The notes: generated by a model not told the origin, from the letters alone. DNA of 64,000 bases from Vibrio breoganii (GCF_001677275.1 NZ_CP016177.1:186001-250000), one strand, 5' to 3'. Shown: positions 1 through 10,080, counted from the stretch's first letter. Numbers and translations are program-made.

Positions 1-12
1 AAATGTCAGCAG

Positions 13-47
13 TCATGACTCAAAGCGTTTTTTACCTTGAGTCATGA
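13..47. repeat. Inverted repeat downstream of the LPS operon
   Basis: An 11-bp perfect inverted repeat (13-23 and 37-47) with a 13-base loop lies 41 bases past the stop of the last leftward glycosyltransferase gene. It would form a hairpin at the 3' end of the operon transcript. No clear U-run follows it on the leftward strand, so it may be a weak terminator, an mRNA-stabilising hairpin or a protein-binding palindrome. Confidence 0.5.
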
Positions 48-87
48 ATTTAGTTAAGCTCTGTCTAGGTTGGATTTTTAAAAAAAT

Positions 88-1155
88 CTATGGAAGTAAT
101 CTAAGGAAAAGCTCTATATGTTGGGTTGCAGAGTCCTTGAGGTTGAAGTGTTCATCTATTCTGACTTTTGCGCTCCCCCCCATAGCTTTAAAGTTTTTTA
201 TCATAGATCCTATAGCATTTCTTAGTTCTTCAGAGTTGCCTGCTTCAACAACGTAACCTGAAATTCTGTTCTCTACTAGTTCAGGGCCACCGCCAGTTGT
301 GGTAACGATGGAGGGTGTCCCTCCGGCCATTGCTTCAATTACTGCACGTGGCAACCCCTCCCCACTAACAGACGGCTGAACTTGAAAGTCAGCCATTTTC
401 ATAAGCTTTGGCACATCAGTTCGGTGACCTAGCAAGTGTATATGTTCTTTCATAGGAGATGATTCAATTTCATCTTTGTGCACTTCATAACCATTGCCGA
501 CAAGAAGCATGTGGAAGTTATCATGTTGTATTGTGTTCAGCGCTTTTAGTAAAACGCTAATTCCTTTGCTTGGCCTTACGTTGCATGCGCATATTGCCAC
601 AATGTCGGATTCTTCAAGGTTAAATTCGGATCTAAGTGCAGCCTCTGTCTGATACCATTCAACCTTATGACCTTTATAGATGCGCTCAACTCGCACATCC
701 TTGCTCCAAACTCGACGTTGTACGTCTTCCTGGACAGCATTTGAGTTACAAACAATAGCCGATATCTTCGGGTGTAAATGAGTTAGGTAAGCTGAAGGGT
801 CATGTCGATATAAACCACCAGTTGTACCACGGTAACTAACAACTTTTGCTCTTGTACCTATGGAGCCAAAGGCCGCATTGGGTATCGTTTTTGAATCAAA
901 GGCGTAGCAGATATCGTAATCACCGGAAATCAGTTCATTGTGAACAAGTTTTATTGTTCTTAGGCATATTTTCTTCGAAGGATAGTTATCAATTATCTTA
1001 ATACCAGCCTGTTCACAAGTCTTAGCATAGCTCGCCTCAGCTTGTGTCATTATTGTTACCTCATGCCCTAGTTTTGAGATAGCGATAAAAAGTTCAGCCT
1101 CTGGGCGAACAGTATTACGAGGACCAATATAAGAGCTAAGAACAAGAATTTTCAT
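88..1155 (-). CDS. Glycosyltransferase family 4 (LPS core/polysaccharide)
   Basis: A GT-B fold glycosyltransferase that probably adds a sugar to the lipopolysaccharide core at the cytoplasmic face of the inner membrane. The N-terminus MKILVLSSYIGPRN looks like the start of the donor/acceptor Rossmann domain. The C-terminal half has the GT4 pattern: a strand followed by RPSKGISVLLKAL near residue 195, and SGEGLPRAVIEAMAGGTP near residue 262 with the acidic E-x7-E type nucleotide-sugar site. The ATG at 1155 fits the usual family N-terminus; a GTG three codons upstream is also possible. The gene overlaps the 3' end of the preceding GT2 gene by 20 bases, which suggests one mRNA with translational coupling. 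Donor and acceptor sugars cannot be read from the sequence. Confidence 0.88.
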   Translation of the reverse strand: MKILVLSSYIGPRNTVRPEAELFIAISKLGHEVTIMTQAEASYAKTCEQAGIKIIDNYPSKKICLRTIKLVHNELISGDYDICYAFDSKTIPNAAFGSIGTRAKVVSYRGTTGGLYRHDPSAYLTHLHPKISAIVCNSNAVQEDVQRRVWSKDVRVERIYKGHKVEWYQTEAALRSEFNLEESDIVAICACNVRPSKGISVLLKALNTIQHDNFHMLLVGNGYEVHKDEIESSPMKEHIHLLGHRTDVPKLMKMADFQVQPSVSGEGLPRAVIEAMAGGTPSIVTTTGGGPELVENRISGYVVEAGNSEELRNAIGSMIKNFKAMGGSAKVRIDEHFNLKDSATQHIELFLRLLP

Positions 1156-1948
1156 GGTTTTCACTATTTAAGTGTTTATCGAGGCCATTTTTACACCATT
1201 GCAAGTTTTCATTGATAGTAGTGTTTAAGATGTCATCATTTATTTTGAGGCTGCCTCTAGAATTTTCTTTGTGGTAGAGGTGGTAACCTATACCTGAAAA
1301 CTTAAGGTATAGTCGATTAATATCACTATTTAGCAATCTGTGAACAAACTCGCTATCTTCGCGTCCCCAACCAACAAAATCCTCATTAAATCCATTTACT
1401 TTTATAATGTCTTTCTTCCAAAAGGACATATTGCAACTTCTAGTTGAATTTGCACTATTGATTTTTCTAGAGAATAAAGCGGATAATGTGCTACTTCTTA
1501 TGGTGTTTTTTCTGTTTTTTATATCAATAGAAAATAAAGAGGGTTGCATATATTTAGTTAAAAACTGAGCGGTAAATCTTTTTCCTAAAGAGACTCTTCC
1601 ACCTTGAATAAAGTAATCAACCTTAGAGTTCATAATATGATCTTCGATAAAGTGTTTGTTTAATACAATATCACCATCAATAATGATTATATAGTCACCA
1701 GAAGCTTTAGCTATTGCCTTATTTCTACTCTCTGCTGCCCTAAATCCTTTATCTTCTTGCCATGAATGGATCAAGGGTATAGGAAACTGTTCTTTCTGTT
1801 TCTTTATTGTGTTTGATGTATCAGTACTAGAGCCGTCATCTGCAATAATGACTTCATCGGGTAGCCTAGTTTGATTTTTTACACTCTCTAAAACTGCTTG
1901 AAGCGCTTCTTTCCAATTATATGTCGTTATAATTAGTGAGGTTTTCAT
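1136..1948 (-). CDS. Glycosyltransferase family 2 (LPS core/polysaccharide)
   Basis: A GT-A fold glycosyltransferase of about 270 residues. The N-terminus MKTSLIITTYNWKEAL, the segment PDEVIIADDGSSTDTS and the DGDIVL stretch (DxD-like metal site) are typical of GT2. A later segment containing WGREDSEF resembles the galactosyltransferase C-terminal (GT7C-like) part seen in many two-part GT2 enzymes. I chose the ATG at 1948 because it gives the canonical start of the fold and has a GAG-containing site about nine bases upstream; an ATG at 1978 would overlap the end of waaF. It sits in the hldD-lpxM-waaL-waaF operon, so a role in core oligosaccharide assembly is the best inference; substrate unknown. 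Confidence 0.87.
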   Translation of the reverse strand: MKTSLIITTYNWKEALQAVLESVKNQTRLPDEVIIADDGSSTDTSNTIKKQKEQFPIPLIHSWQEDKGFRAAESRNKAIAKASGDYIIIIDGDIVLNKHFIEDHIMNSKVDYFIQGGRVSLGKRFTAQFLTKYMQPSLFSIDIKNRKNTIRSSTLSALFSRKINSANSTRSCNMSFWKKDIIKVNGFNEDFVGWGREDSEFVHRLLNSDINRLYLKFSGIGYHLYHKENSRGSLKINDDILNTTINENLQWCKNGLDKHLNSENHENSCS

Positions 1949-1958
1949 GGTTCGCTCA

Positions 1959-3038
1959 TTAATTTCTTGTGTTGACATTAGTCTGGCTTGAACTCAATTT
2001 ATCAAATGCATCTAAAATCACTTTAGGAGGTAGCTCTTTCAGGCATTTTAGATGGCCATACGGGCATTCCCTTTCAAAGCAGGGTCTACATTCAATATTT
2101 GTACTTAGTATAGCGACATCTTTTGCAAGTGGAGGAGTGTAGTCAGGTGATGTAGAACCATAAATACCAATGACAGAGGTTCCAAGGGCAGCTGCAACGT
2201 GCATAGCTCCGGAATCATTGCTAATCACAGTTTCACAGCAACTAATTAAGTCTATTGCTTCTACTAGAGAACAGCTTCCAGTTAGATTGACAACATGTGC
2301 TTTATTGTCATCCTTAATTAAACTAACGAGCGAACTACCGATGCTTTGATCGTTTTTCGAACCAAAAATCCAAACCTGATAGCCTTGTTCTGTAAGCTTA
2401 TTGGCCACTTCTGCAAAGTACTCAATTGGCCACTGCTTTGACGGGCCAAACTCTGCCCCTGGGCACAAACCAACAATCGCTCTAGATAGATTAAGTTCAA
2501 ACTTTTTAAGGGCTTGGTTTCTTTCTACTTCAGGTATTTCTAGTTTTGGATAAGCTAATTTATCTAATCCGCCTAAAGATTCACTACCTAGCATGTCCTT
2601 TTTAGGGTGTGATAAGGCGACATAGCGCTCAACCATGTACTTAAATTTCTTACGATTGTGCCTGACATCTGTAAGCAAGCCATAACGCATCTCCCCTTTC
2701 CATCCAATACGATTAGGGATTCTGGCAATCAAGGGGATTAATGCAGACTTTGCTGAGTTGGGCAAAACATAGGCGTGACTATAGCCTTGTTTAGAAAGGT
2801 GCTTACCAAGCTGGTAGCGAGTTTTTAGACACAGCTGCCCATGACCAAGAGGCATATCAATAGCCTTAGAGACCTCTGGCATTCTATCCAGTACGGGTTT
2901 GCACCAAGCAGGAGCTAAGACATCAATATCAGCCATAGGATATTGTTGTTTAAGTGTTCGGTATAAACTTTGAGACATAACCATATCGCCAACCCATGAC
3001 GGACCTATGATTAAGATTTTAGTTGGCTCGTTAGACAA
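1959..3038 (-). CDS. waaF: ADP-heptose:LPS heptosyltransferase II
   Basis: Transfers the second L-glycero-D-manno-heptose onto heptose I of the inner core, using the ADP-heptose made by HldD from the same operon. The family start KILIIGPSWVGDMVMSQSL is clear, and SNDSGAMHVAAALGTSVIGIYG near residue 265 is the conserved GT9 donor-site block. The long frame begins inside the upstream gene, but AAGGAG lies seven bases before a TTG at 3038, giving a 359-residue protein close to the usual size. That TTG overlaps the stop of waaL by eight bases, so the two genes are probably translationally coupled. The C-terminus has several cysteines (CRPCFEREC, then CLK), as is common in vibrio WaaF proteins. 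Confidence 0.93.
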   Translation of the reverse strand: MSNEPTKILIIGPSWVGDMVMSQSLYRTLKQQYPMADIDVLAPAWCKPVLDRMPEVSKAIDMPLGHGQLCLKTRYQLGKHLSKQGYSHAYVLPNSAKSALIPLIARIPNRIGWKGEMRYGLLTDVRHNRKKFKYMVERYVALSHPKKDMLGSESLGGLDKLAYPKLEIPEVERNQALKKFELNLSRAIVGLCPGAEFGPSKQWPIEYFAEVANKLTEQGYQVWIFGSKNDQSIGSSLVSLIKDDNKAHVVNLTGSCSLVEAIDLISCCETVISNDSGAMHVAAALGTSVIGIYGSTSPDYTPPLAKDVAILSTNIECRPCFERECPYGHLKCLKELPPKVILDAFDKLSSSQTNVNTRN

Positions 3039-4254
3039 GTGAAGACTCCTTGATTTCACTCTCTTTATTATGCTTATCATTGTTTAAGTAAGCTATCACT
3101 AATCCCACAAACATTAAGTAGGTTACATAACTACTGCCATTAGTTGCAGGAGTGTCGGTGAAACAAGCTAAAAAGTAAAGTAACGGAGGCGTTGATAGCA
3201 AAACAAAGTGCTGTCTATGATTTTTCCATGCATATACCAAGGGTAGACCAAGCCATAGAAACATGGTCGCTATTCCTAATAGACCGGATACGACTCCTTT
3301 TTCAATAAAGTTATTGTGGAAATTCCAGCCTAAAACGGCTTTCTCTTTAGGAGTGATCTCTTTGTTCTTGAGCATTTGATCCCACTTATCAGCAAGGGGA
3401 TCTTTTCCGTGCCCCAAAACTGGTTTTTCAGCGATCATGTTAAGTCCAACTTTATATACAGATAGCCTCAGTCCGATGGATGTTTGATCGTTGCCTTTCA
3501 TGATTTGATTAACTTCGGAAACTGTTTGCTCGTATCTAGGTTGTAAGTAGGGTAATGATGCGATCAATGCGATAGAGACTAGTACAGTCCCTAATCCAAC
3601 AAGTTTATAGTTCAATTTCCCAAGTAAAAGAGCGTAAAGCCCTAGAGCAACTATAGTGCAACAAAGAGCCAGTAATGGACCGCGGCTCTCTGTAATAACG
3701 AGTGCCCCAAGTCCAACCGCAACTGCAACAAACAACCAGGCTTTTTGCCACTTAAGTTTAGAGTAACTGATAAGCGCAATGGAGAAGCCTATGAGTAAGG
3801 TAATATAAGAAGCAAAAGGGATGGCATTGACAGGCCAAACCCTTCTATCCGTAGACTGAATATTAGAATAAAAATACGCAATAAACAGCGAACTCAGTGA
3901 GGCTACGACTAACAGAGTGATAATTCTGTTTATTTTTATCTTAGAAAAATCAATGCACAGTAAGAACAATGCGGCAGTTTCCAATGCTCTTAACTCTCGG
4001 CTGCCAAAGCCATGCACAAGATCGGAAATTACACCAAAAATGATTAATGCAATGAGCCACTTAATCCACGGGTTGCTTTTCCAGTTATGCTTAATAATTG
4101 ATAGCTTGTTTATGGATATTGAAACAAGGACACACACAGCCACAACGATGAGCAGTATTTTATCTCCTTTATCTACTCCAAACATGCCAGTAGCAATCCA
4201 AAGAAGCGGTAAATAAAGAAGATTATCAGAGATGGTTTGTTTTAGATTGGTCAC
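3031..4254 (-). CDS. waaL: O-antigen ligase family membrane protein
   Basis: A polytopic inner-membrane protein with about 10-12 hydrophobic segments and a large periplasmic loop around residues 230-320, the topology of the Wzy_C/O-antigen ligase family. ITESRGPLLALCC carries the conserved Arg-Gly-Pro-Leu-type motif, and GHGKDPLADKW with a later NFHNNFIE matches the H-x-H-N-type ligase motif. It probably joins undecaprenol-linked polysaccharide to the lipid A core in the periplasm. Context between lpxM and waaF supports ligase rather than Wzy polymerase. I chose the GTG at 4254 just after the lpxM stop; the frame stays open upstream to an ATG at 4293 inside lpxM, so the start is not certain. 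Confidence 0.82.
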   Translation of the reverse strand: MTNLKQTISDNLLYLPLLWIATGMFGVDKGDKILLIVVAVCVLVSISINKLSIIKHNWKSNPWIKWLIALIIFGVISDLVHGFGSRELRALETAALFLLCIDFSKIKINRIITLLVVASLSSLFIAYFYSNIQSTDRRVWPVNAIPFASYITLLIGFSIALISYSKLKWQKAWLFVAVAVGLGALVITESRGPLLALCCTIVALGLYALLLGKLNYKLVGLGTVLVSIALIASLPYLQPRYEQTVSEVNQIMKGNDQTSIGLRLSVYKVGLNMIAEKPVLGHGKDPLADKWDQMLKNKEITPKEKAVLGWNFHNNFIEKGVVSGLLGIATMFLWLGLPLVYAWKNHRQHFVLLSTPPLLYFLACFTDTPATNGSSYVTYLMFVGLVIAYLNNDKHNKESEIKESSLV

Positions 4255-4261
4255 GTTATGA

Positions 4262-5224
4262 TTACTTCGACTTGTTGTAAATGTCATGGCCACCTTGCTG
4301 AGATGCCAGTAGTTTCAAGTTCCACATATATTGTTCAGGCTTACCTTCACAACACATCTCAATAAATTGGTTCATCGCAATAGCGTCGCCCTGTGCGGAA
4401 TCTGTAGGGAATTCTGTCAGTGCAGGGTAGACATCTATAACAAATTTACCTGTTTGAGTATCAAACTCTGTCCATAAAGGAATGACTTTACTTTTGGTTG
4501 CTTTAGCTAGAAAGCCCATAACAGGAAGGGTGGCCTTTGTTGTCGCACAGAAATCAACGAATACACTCTTGTTGGGCCCATGATCTTGGTCAGGTAAAAA
4601 GTATCCCGTATAGCCATCATTAACGGCTTTAATAAAGGGCTTTATGCCTCCAGCACGCTCATATAACCTGCCTCCATAATGCTTTCTTTGCTTGGACATT
4701 GCCCATTCACTGAGTGCATTTTTTTGGCTCTTTACCATAGTACACATTGGGTGATCTTGGGAGGCGAGCAACATCGCAAAAACATCAACCGACCATGTAT
4801 GAGGAACAAGAAAGATGATGTTTTGTCCTGTTTCTTTTGCTTTTGTGAAGTGTTCAAGCCCATTCACTGTGGTGTTGTTTGCTAACCACTTCCTACTGCG
4901 TAATGTAAGAAGTGGAAAACGCATTAAATAGGTGCCCGCAGTCACTAGCATTTTCTCAATAATGGCTTCCCGTTTACTGTCTGGCATATCAGGGTAGCAG
5001 TGAGTGAGATTGACACGAGCACGATGCGCTTGTCCGCGAGTTTTAGACATGATCTTCTTAGTTGCACGGGTGGCAAGCCAACGATGAAGTGAGATCGGCA
5101 TAAAACTAAATGGAATTGCAAACAGAATGCCTAACCAAGTGCTCCAATATTTTGGGGCTAAGAAGCTTTTTTGAAACTTTGGGTTATACGCCTTTGGATC
5201 AAAGTCATTGCGAGTCTTTTTCAT
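4262..5224 (-). CDS. lpxM: Lipid A late acyltransferase (LpxL/LpxM family)
   Basis: Adds a secondary acyl chain to Kdo2-lipid A at the inner membrane. At 320 residues it has the family length. The N-terminus has a membrane-associated segment (WLGILFAIPFSFMPISL), and PHTWSVD near residue 137 is the H-x4-D catalytic motif. ERAGGIKPFIKAVNDG and FLPDQDHG are further conserved blocks. Overall it looks more like LpxM/MsbB than LpxL. In Vibrio cholerae a paralogue of this family, LpxN, adds a 3-hydroxy chain that accepts glycine and gives polymyxin resistance; I cannot tell LpxM from LpxN here by reading alone. It lies 15 bases after hldD and just before waaL. Confidence 0.87.
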   Translation of the reverse strand: MKKTRNDFDPKAYNPKFQKSFLAPKYWSTWLGILFAIPFSFMPISLHRWLATRATKKIMSKTRGQAHRARVNLTHCYPDMPDSKREAIIEKMLVTAGTYLMRFPLLTLRSRKWLANNTTVNGLEHFTKAKETGQNIIFLVPHTWSVDVFAMLLASQDHPMCTMVKSQKNALSEWAMSKQRKHYGGRLYERAGGIKPFIKAVNDGYTGYFLPDQDHGPNKSVFVDFCATTKATLPVMGFLAKATKSKVIPLWTEFDTQTGKFVIDVYPALTEFPTDSAQGDAIAMNQFIEMCCEGKPEQYMWNLKLLASQQGGHDIYNKSK

Positions 5225-5239
5225 CGATGAAACTACTTT

Positions 5240-6181
5240 TTACTTGTTGATGATTTTTAAGTATTCAGCAACGCCTTCTGCTACTGATTTAAAGGTATGC
5301 TTGCATCCAGTAGCTCGAAGCTTGGTGAGATCGGCTTGTGTATACTCTTGATACGCCCCTTTTAGATGCTCAGGAAACGGAATAGTTTCAATCTCTCCTT
5401 TTCCATGATGTTTTATCACTGCTTTGGCAACCTCCTCAAAAGATTCAGCGTTGCCAGTGCCGAGGTTGAAGATACCTGAGGTCGGGTTTTCTAGGAACCA
5501 CAAGTTAACGGCAGCTACATCCCCCACATAAACGAAGTCACGCTTAAAATGTTCACTACCTGCAAACAACTTTGGATTTTCACCTGCGTTTAATTGGTTG
5601 TTAAGGTGAAAGGCAACCGATGCCATTGAGCCTTTATGTTGCTCCCTAGGACCGTAAACGTTGAAGTAGCGAAAACCGGTGATTTGAGAGAGCGTTTCTC
5701 CGTGAGCTTCTGCATCCTCAACAAGGCGGCGTATGTAGTTATCAAATTGCTGCTTAGAGTAACCATACACATTTAGTGCGCCTTCATATTCTTTTTCTTC
5801 AATAAATGTATCTGTTTCACCATAAGTGGCAGCAGAAGAGGCATAAAGAAATGGGATTTCACGTTCTAAGCAGTAGTGAAGGAGTTCCTTTGAATACTCA
5901 TAGTTATTGAGCATCATGTATTTCCCATCCCACTCAGTGGTTGCCGAACAGGCACCCTCGTGGAATACGGCATCTATGGGACCAAAGTCATCACCAGCCA
6001 TAATTTGTGTCAGAAAATCATCACGATCCATGTAATCGGTAATGTCGAGATCAACTAAGTTGACAAACTTTTTGCCATTCTTAAGGTTGTCGACAACCAG
6101 AATGTCGTTGATCCCTTTGTCATTCAACGCCTTGACAATATTGCTGCCAATCATGCCTGCGCCACCGGTTACTATGATCAT
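5240..6181 (-). CDS. hldD: ADP-L-glycero-D-manno-heptose 6-epimerase
   Basis: Converts ADP-D-glycero-D-manno-heptose to the L,D form used by heptosyltransferases such as WaaF downstream. It is an extended short-chain dehydrogenase: [19 protein letters not shown] starts the NAD(P)-binding Rossmann fold, and [12 protein letters not shown] contains the YxxxK active-site pair with upstream serine/threonine (YASSAATYG). The 313-residue product from ATG 6181 matches the family; GGAAAAAG lies just upstream. The frame extends 14 codons further, but that extension lacks family character. First gene of the leftward LPS operon. A TATACT -10-like element lies at 6214-6219. In vibrios this gene (gmhD) borders the surface-polysaccharide locus. 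Confidence 0.95.
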   Translation of the reverse strand: MIIVTGGAGMIGSNIVKALNDKGINDILVVDNLKNGKKFVNLVDLDITDYMDRDDFLTQIMAGDDFGPIDAVFHEGACSATTEWDGKYMMLNNYEYSKELLHYCLEREIPFLYASSAATYGETDTFIEEKEYEGALNVYGYSKQQFDNYIRRLVEDAEAHGETLSQITGFRYFNVYGPREQHKGSMASVAFHLNNQLNAGENPKLFAGSEHFKRDFVYVGDVAAVNLWFLENPTSGIFNLGTGNAESFEEVAKAVIKHHGKGEIETIPFPEHLKGAYQEYTQADLTKLRATGCKHTFKSVAEGVAEYLKIINK

Positions 6182-6350
6182 TTTGCTTTTTCCTTCAAAT
6201 TTGATTACCTCAGAGTATAACAAGGAACTAAAATCTAGGGAATTAAAGCTACATTTATGAGAAACTTAGGTGCAATAGCAACGGACTATCTACCTTTTAT
6301 TGATACCGTTTATCCATTTATGAAGAAGTAGTAGATAAAGTTATAGAGGA

Positions 6351-7493
6351 ATGAACTTGAATCAGTCAAAACAACCAGTGTCACCACAGCAATCTCCTAC
6401 GGGTGAAGCCTACTATCAGGATGATGAGATTGACCTAAGAGAATTATTTATCGCTCTGTGGAAGGGAAAAGTTTTAATTGTAGCGACTACTTTCATTTTT
6501 GCTGCTATTGCTGTGGTATATGCCTTGAATGCGCAGGAGTGGTGGAGCTCTAAAGCGAGAATCGTTGAACCTCAAGTCAATGATTTTGCTGTATATCGTC
6601 AGCAAGTAAAATCTTTTCAGCCTATCTTTGATACCTATCAGGACGATGGCACGGTGCTAGTAAGTGAAGAACTGAATGACTTAGTTGAGCCTGATAAGAT
6701 CTTTGCTCAATTTATCCGTTCATTCAATGCAACAGCTAACAAAAAACGTTTTTTTGATAACAACGAAACCTTTTTGGCCTTTAAAAAAGCATTGAGAGAA
6801 GATGCAGACGCGGGCGCTGATGCTCAAGCAGCACAGAGACGCCTTTACAGTGAGTGGTATCAAAAGATCTCTGCAGCTCCAGCAGAGAAGAACCGCAGGG
6901 ATGAATATATTATTTCTCTTCAAGCTACCACTCAAATGGATAGCTACAATCTTCTTATTGACTACATAGCGATGATCGAGAAGAAGGTTCAAGCGGATGC
7001 TATCAAGAACCTAGAGGCAACGTTAGAAGCCAAAGAAACACAACTGAAGCAGCAAAAAATAATTCTAGAAAGCCAAGCCAAACAAGTGCTTGAAGTGGAA
7101 CTGCAACGCTCTAAGTATGCGTATGATATTGCCGAAGCAGCATCTGTGAATGCGCCTATACAAAACCTTGGCGACAAAGAACTGTTTGCAATCAACCTTG
7201 GGGCAAAAGCGATCAAGGCTAAGATTGCTGCACTAGAAGATGTTAAGAACCTAGCGGTCATTGAGCCGAGACTTCAGCAGATTGATGCTAAGTTAGATTT
7301 GATGGCTAAACTCGAGATTAATGAAGACGTTGAACTCAATGCTTATCGCTTTATCGAAGAGGTTGAACAGCCTATTAATCGTGACGCTCCGAAGCGTGCT
7401 TTGATTGCCGTATTAGGTGCCTTGTTTGGCGGTATGTTGGGTGTGGGCATAGTTCTAGTGCGTTTCGCATTTGGTCGTAATAAAGAAAATTAA
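6351..7493 (+). CDS. Wzz-like chain-length determinant (polysaccharide co-polymerase)
   Basis: An inner-membrane protein that probably sets the chain length of O-antigen or another surface polysaccharide. The layout is the Wzz one: cytoplasmic N-terminus with the DDEIDLRELFIALWKGK signature (residues 24-40), a first membrane helix at about 41-60, a long periplasmic part with coiled-coil-like helices around 215-300, and a last helix at about 349-370 after a proline-containing stretch (EQPINRDAPKR). The C-terminus has no tyrosine-kinase domain, so it is Wzz rather than a Wzc type. AGAGGA precedes the ATG. It is divergent from hldD and 15 bases ahead of ugd. Confidence 0.87.
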   Translation: MNLNQSKQPVSPQQSPTGEAYYQDDEIDLRELFIALWKGKVLIVATTFIFAAIAVVYALNAQEWWSSKARIVEPQVNDFAVYRQQVKSFQPIFDTYQDDGTVLVSEELNDLVEPDKIFAQFIRSFNATANKKRFFDNNETFLAFKKALREDADAGADAQAAQRRLYSEWYQKISAAPAEKNRRDEYIISLQATTQMDSYNLLIDYIAMIEKKVQADAIKNLEATLEAKETQLKQQKIILESQAKQVLEVELQRSKYAYDIAEAASVNAPIQNLGDKELFAINLGAKAIKAKIAALEDVKNLAVIEPRLQQIDAKLDLMAKLEINEDVELNAYRFIEEVEQPINRDAPKRALIAVLGALFGGMLGVGIVLVRFAFGRNKEN

Positions 7494-7508
7494 TCCAAGA
7501 GAAGAATA

Positions 7509-8675
7509 ATGAAAATAGCTATTGCAGGCACAGGCTATGTAGGCTTGTCGAACGCTGTGTTGTTGGCGCAGCATCATGAAGTTGTGGCGGTGGATATCAT
7601 CCCTGAGAAAGTCGAGCTTCTAAACAACAAGAAATCTCCGATTGTGGATGTGGAGATTGAACAGTTTTTGGCAGAGAAAGAACTCAACTTTACCGCGACT
7701 CTAGATAAAGAGCTGGCTTACAAAGATGCCAAGTATGTTGTGATTGCGACACCGACGGATTACGACCCACAAACAAACTACTTTAATACCTCTTCTGTGG
7801 AAGCTGTGATTAAAGAGGTGATGAGTATTAACCCTGACGCTGTGATGGTGATTAAATCCACGGTGCCTGTTGGTTACACTGAACGCATTAGGCAAGAGCT
7901 AGGTTGTGAAAACCTTATCTTTTCTCCTGAGTTTTTGCGTGAAGGGCGTGCGTTGTATGACAACCTTCATCCATCTCGCATTATTGTGGGTGAGCGCAGT
8001 GAGCGTGCTAAGGTGTTTGCAGAGCTGTTGGTTGAAGGGGCTCAAAAACAAGATATTGATGTCTTGTTTACCGACTCGACCGAAGCTGAAGCCGTTAAGC
8101 TGTTCTCAAATACCTATCTTGCGCTGCGCGTTGCTTACTTTAATGAGCTGGACTCTTACGCAGAGGCTCATGGTCTCGATTCACGTCAGATTATTGAGGG
8201 TGTTGGCTTAGACCCTCGTATTGGTAATCACTATAACAATCCTTCATTTGGTTACGGCGGTTACTGTTTGCCAAAAGACACCAAGCAATTGCTAGCGAAT
8301 TATGCGGATGTGCCGAACAATATTGTGGGTGCTATCGTTGACGCGAACCGCACTCGTAAAGACTTTGTTGCGGATTCCATCTTGAAGCGTAACCCTAAGA
8401 TTGTGGGAATTTATCGCCTGATCATGAAGGCAGGCTCAGACAACTTCCGTGCATCGTCGATTCAGGGCATCATGAAGCGCTTGAAGGCGAAGGGTATTGA
8501 GGTTGTAGTTTACGAACCCGTACTGGAGGAAGAGCATTTCTTCCACTCTCGTAATATTCGTGACCTAGAAGAGTTTAAGCAGGTATCTGATGTGATCGTA
8601 TCGAACCGCATGGTTGAAGAGATCAAAGATGTGGAAGCGAAAGTGTATACTCGCGACTTGTTTGGCAGTGACTAA
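7509..8675 (+). CDS. ugd: UDP-glucose 6-dehydrogenase
   Basis: Oxidises UDP-glucose twice with NAD to UDP-glucuronate, a precursor for surface polysaccharide or core sugars. The N-terminal [19 protein letters not shown] is the GxGxxG NAD site; [20 protein letters not shown] is a family signature; the catalytic cysteine is in [14 protein letters not shown] near residue 255. Length 388 is usual for the Escherichia-type enzyme. AAGAGAAGAAT precedes the ATG. Two-gene unit with wzz, closed by a strong terminator shared with hslU. The wzz-ugd pair is inserted between the LPS operon and the hslVU region. Confidence 0.95.
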   Translation: MKIAIAGTGYVGLSNAVLLAQHHEVVAVDIIPEKVELLNNKKSPIVDVEIEQFLAEKELNFTATLDKELAYKDAKYVVIATPTDYDPQTNYFNTSSVEAVIKEVMSINPDAVMVIKSTVPVGYTERIRQELGCENLIFSPEFLREGRALYDNLHPSRIIVGERSERAKVFAELLVEGAQKQDIDVLFTDSTEAEAVKLFSNTYLALRVAYFNELDSYAEAHGLDSRQIIEGVGLDPRIGNHYNNPSFGYGGYCLPKDTKQLLANYADVPNNIVGAIVDANRTRKDFVADSILKRNPKIVGIYRLIMKAGSDNFRASSIQGIMKRLKAKGIEVVVYEPVLEEEHFFHSRNIRDLEEFKQVSDVIVSNRMVEEIKDVEAKVYTRDLFGSD

Positions 8676-8693
8676 TAGTCGATAGTTATAAAT

Positions 8694-8724
8694 AAAAAGG
8701 AGGCACGATGTGCCTCCTTTTTTT
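8694..8724. terminator. Bidirectional terminator between ugd and hslU
   Basis: Eight perfect GC-rich pairs (8699-8706 with 8710-8717), extended by A/T pairs, a three-base loop, and T-run on the right with A-run on the left. It can stop both ugd (+) and hslU (-). Confidence 0.9.
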
Positions 8725-8745
8725 GTTTTGTGTGAGCTAAAACGC

Positions 8746-10080
8746 TTATAGGATAAAGCGACTTAAGTCTTCGTCATCCACAAGTTTGCCAAGTTTGCTC
8801 TCAACGTAATCCGCGTCGATGGTTAGCTCAGAACCTGTTTTCTCAGTGGCTTCGTAAGAGATCTCGTCCATCAAACGCTCCATTACGGTATGCAAACGTC
8901 GAGCACCAATGTTTTCGGTGGTCTCGTTGACTTGCCATGCCGCTTCTGCGATGCGCTTGATGCCATCTTCAGTAAACTCTACGCTCACTTCTTCGGTTTT
9001 CATTAGCGCCACATATTGCTCGGTTAGGGATGCGCGAGGCTCCGTTAAGATGCGTTCAAAATCGTGACTAGATAGCGCTTCAAGCTCAACGCGAATTGGC
9101 AGACGGCCTTGCAGTTCTGGGATAAGGTCAGAAGGCTTCGCTACCTGGAAAGCACCTGATGCAATAAACAGGATATGGTCAGTTTTCACCATGCCGTGCT
9201 TAGTTGAAACTGTGCTGCCCTCAATCAATGGCAATAGGTCGCGCTGCACACCCTCACGAGAGACATCAGGACCAGAGCTTTCACCGCGCTTACAGATTTT
9301 ATCGAACTCATCGATAAACACGATACCGTTGTTCTCAACGTTGAAGATAGCATCTTCTTTTAGCTCTTCTTGGTTAACCAGTTTAGCGGCCTCTTCTTCC
9401 ACAAGAGACTTGAAGGCATCTTTGATCTTTAGCTTGCGGCTTTTCTTAGTATTGCCCGCCAAGTTTTGGAACATACCTTGAAGTTGGTTGGTCATCTCTT
9501 CCATGCCAGGAGGGGACATGATCTCTATGCCCATTTGCGGCGCAGCAACTTCGATATCGATCTCTTTGTCGTCTAGCTTGCCTTCGCGTAATTTCTTGCG
9601 GAACACTTGACGAGTATTAGAGCTAGCCTCTTGAGGCTTCTCGTTTTCGCCCCACGCGTCGCGAGCAGGTGGTAGTAGGGCATCAAGGATGCGCTCTTCT
9701 GCTTGTTCTTCGGCGCGGAATTTAACCTTTTCAGTGGCTTGCTGGTGCGTCATCTTCACCGCAACATCCGTAAGGTCACGGATGATGGTTTCCACTTCTT
9801 TACCAACGTAACCTACTTCGGTAAATTTGGTTGCTTCAACCTTGATGAAAGGGGCATTGGCAAGTCTTGCCAATCGGCGAGCAATCTCGGTTTTACCTAC
9901 ACCCGTTGGACCTATCATTAGAATGTTTTTTGGGGTCACTTCTGCACGTAGGCTTTCTTCAAGTTGCATACGGCGCCAGCGGTTACGCAGTGCAATAGCC
10001 ACAGAACGCTTTGCATTTTCTTGGCCGATGATGTGTCGGTTTAGTTCGTGAACGATCTCACGAGGAGTCATTTCAGACAT
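8746..10080 (-). CDS. hslU: HslU, ATPase subunit of the HslUV protease
   Basis: AAA+ unfoldase that feeds substrates to the HslV peptidase in the cytosol. The Walker A block [15 protein letters not shown] starts near residue 57, FIDEFDKI is Walker B, and [16 protein letters not shown] is the sensor-2 region. The pore motif GYVGKEVE is present. The C-terminal SRFIL tail is the peptide that docks into HslV and is intact. The 444-residue length matches the family. It lies nine bases after hslV and is surely co-transcribed from the sigma-32-like promoter ahead of hslV. Confidence 0.97.
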   Translation of the reverse strand: MSEMTPREIVHELNRHIIGQENAKRSVAIALRNRWRRMQLEESLRAEVTPKNILMIGPTGVGKTEIARRLARLANAPFIKVEATKFTEVGYVGKEVETIIRDLTDVAVKMTHQQATEKVKFRAEEQAEERILDALLPPARDAWGENEKPQEASSNTRQVFRKKLREGKLDDKEIDIEVAAPQMGIEIMSPPGMEEMTNQLQGMFQNLAGNTKKSRKLKIKDAFKSLVEEEAAKLVNQEELKEDAIFNVENNGIVFIDEFDKICKRGESSGPDVSREGVQRDLLPLIEGSTVSTKHGMVKTDHILFIASGAFQVAKPSDLIPELQGRLPIRVELEALSSHDFERILTEPRASLTEQYVALMKTEEVSVEFTEDGIKRIAEAAWQVNETTENIGARRLHTVMERLMDEISYEATEKTGSELTIDADYVESKLGKLVDDEDLSRFIL

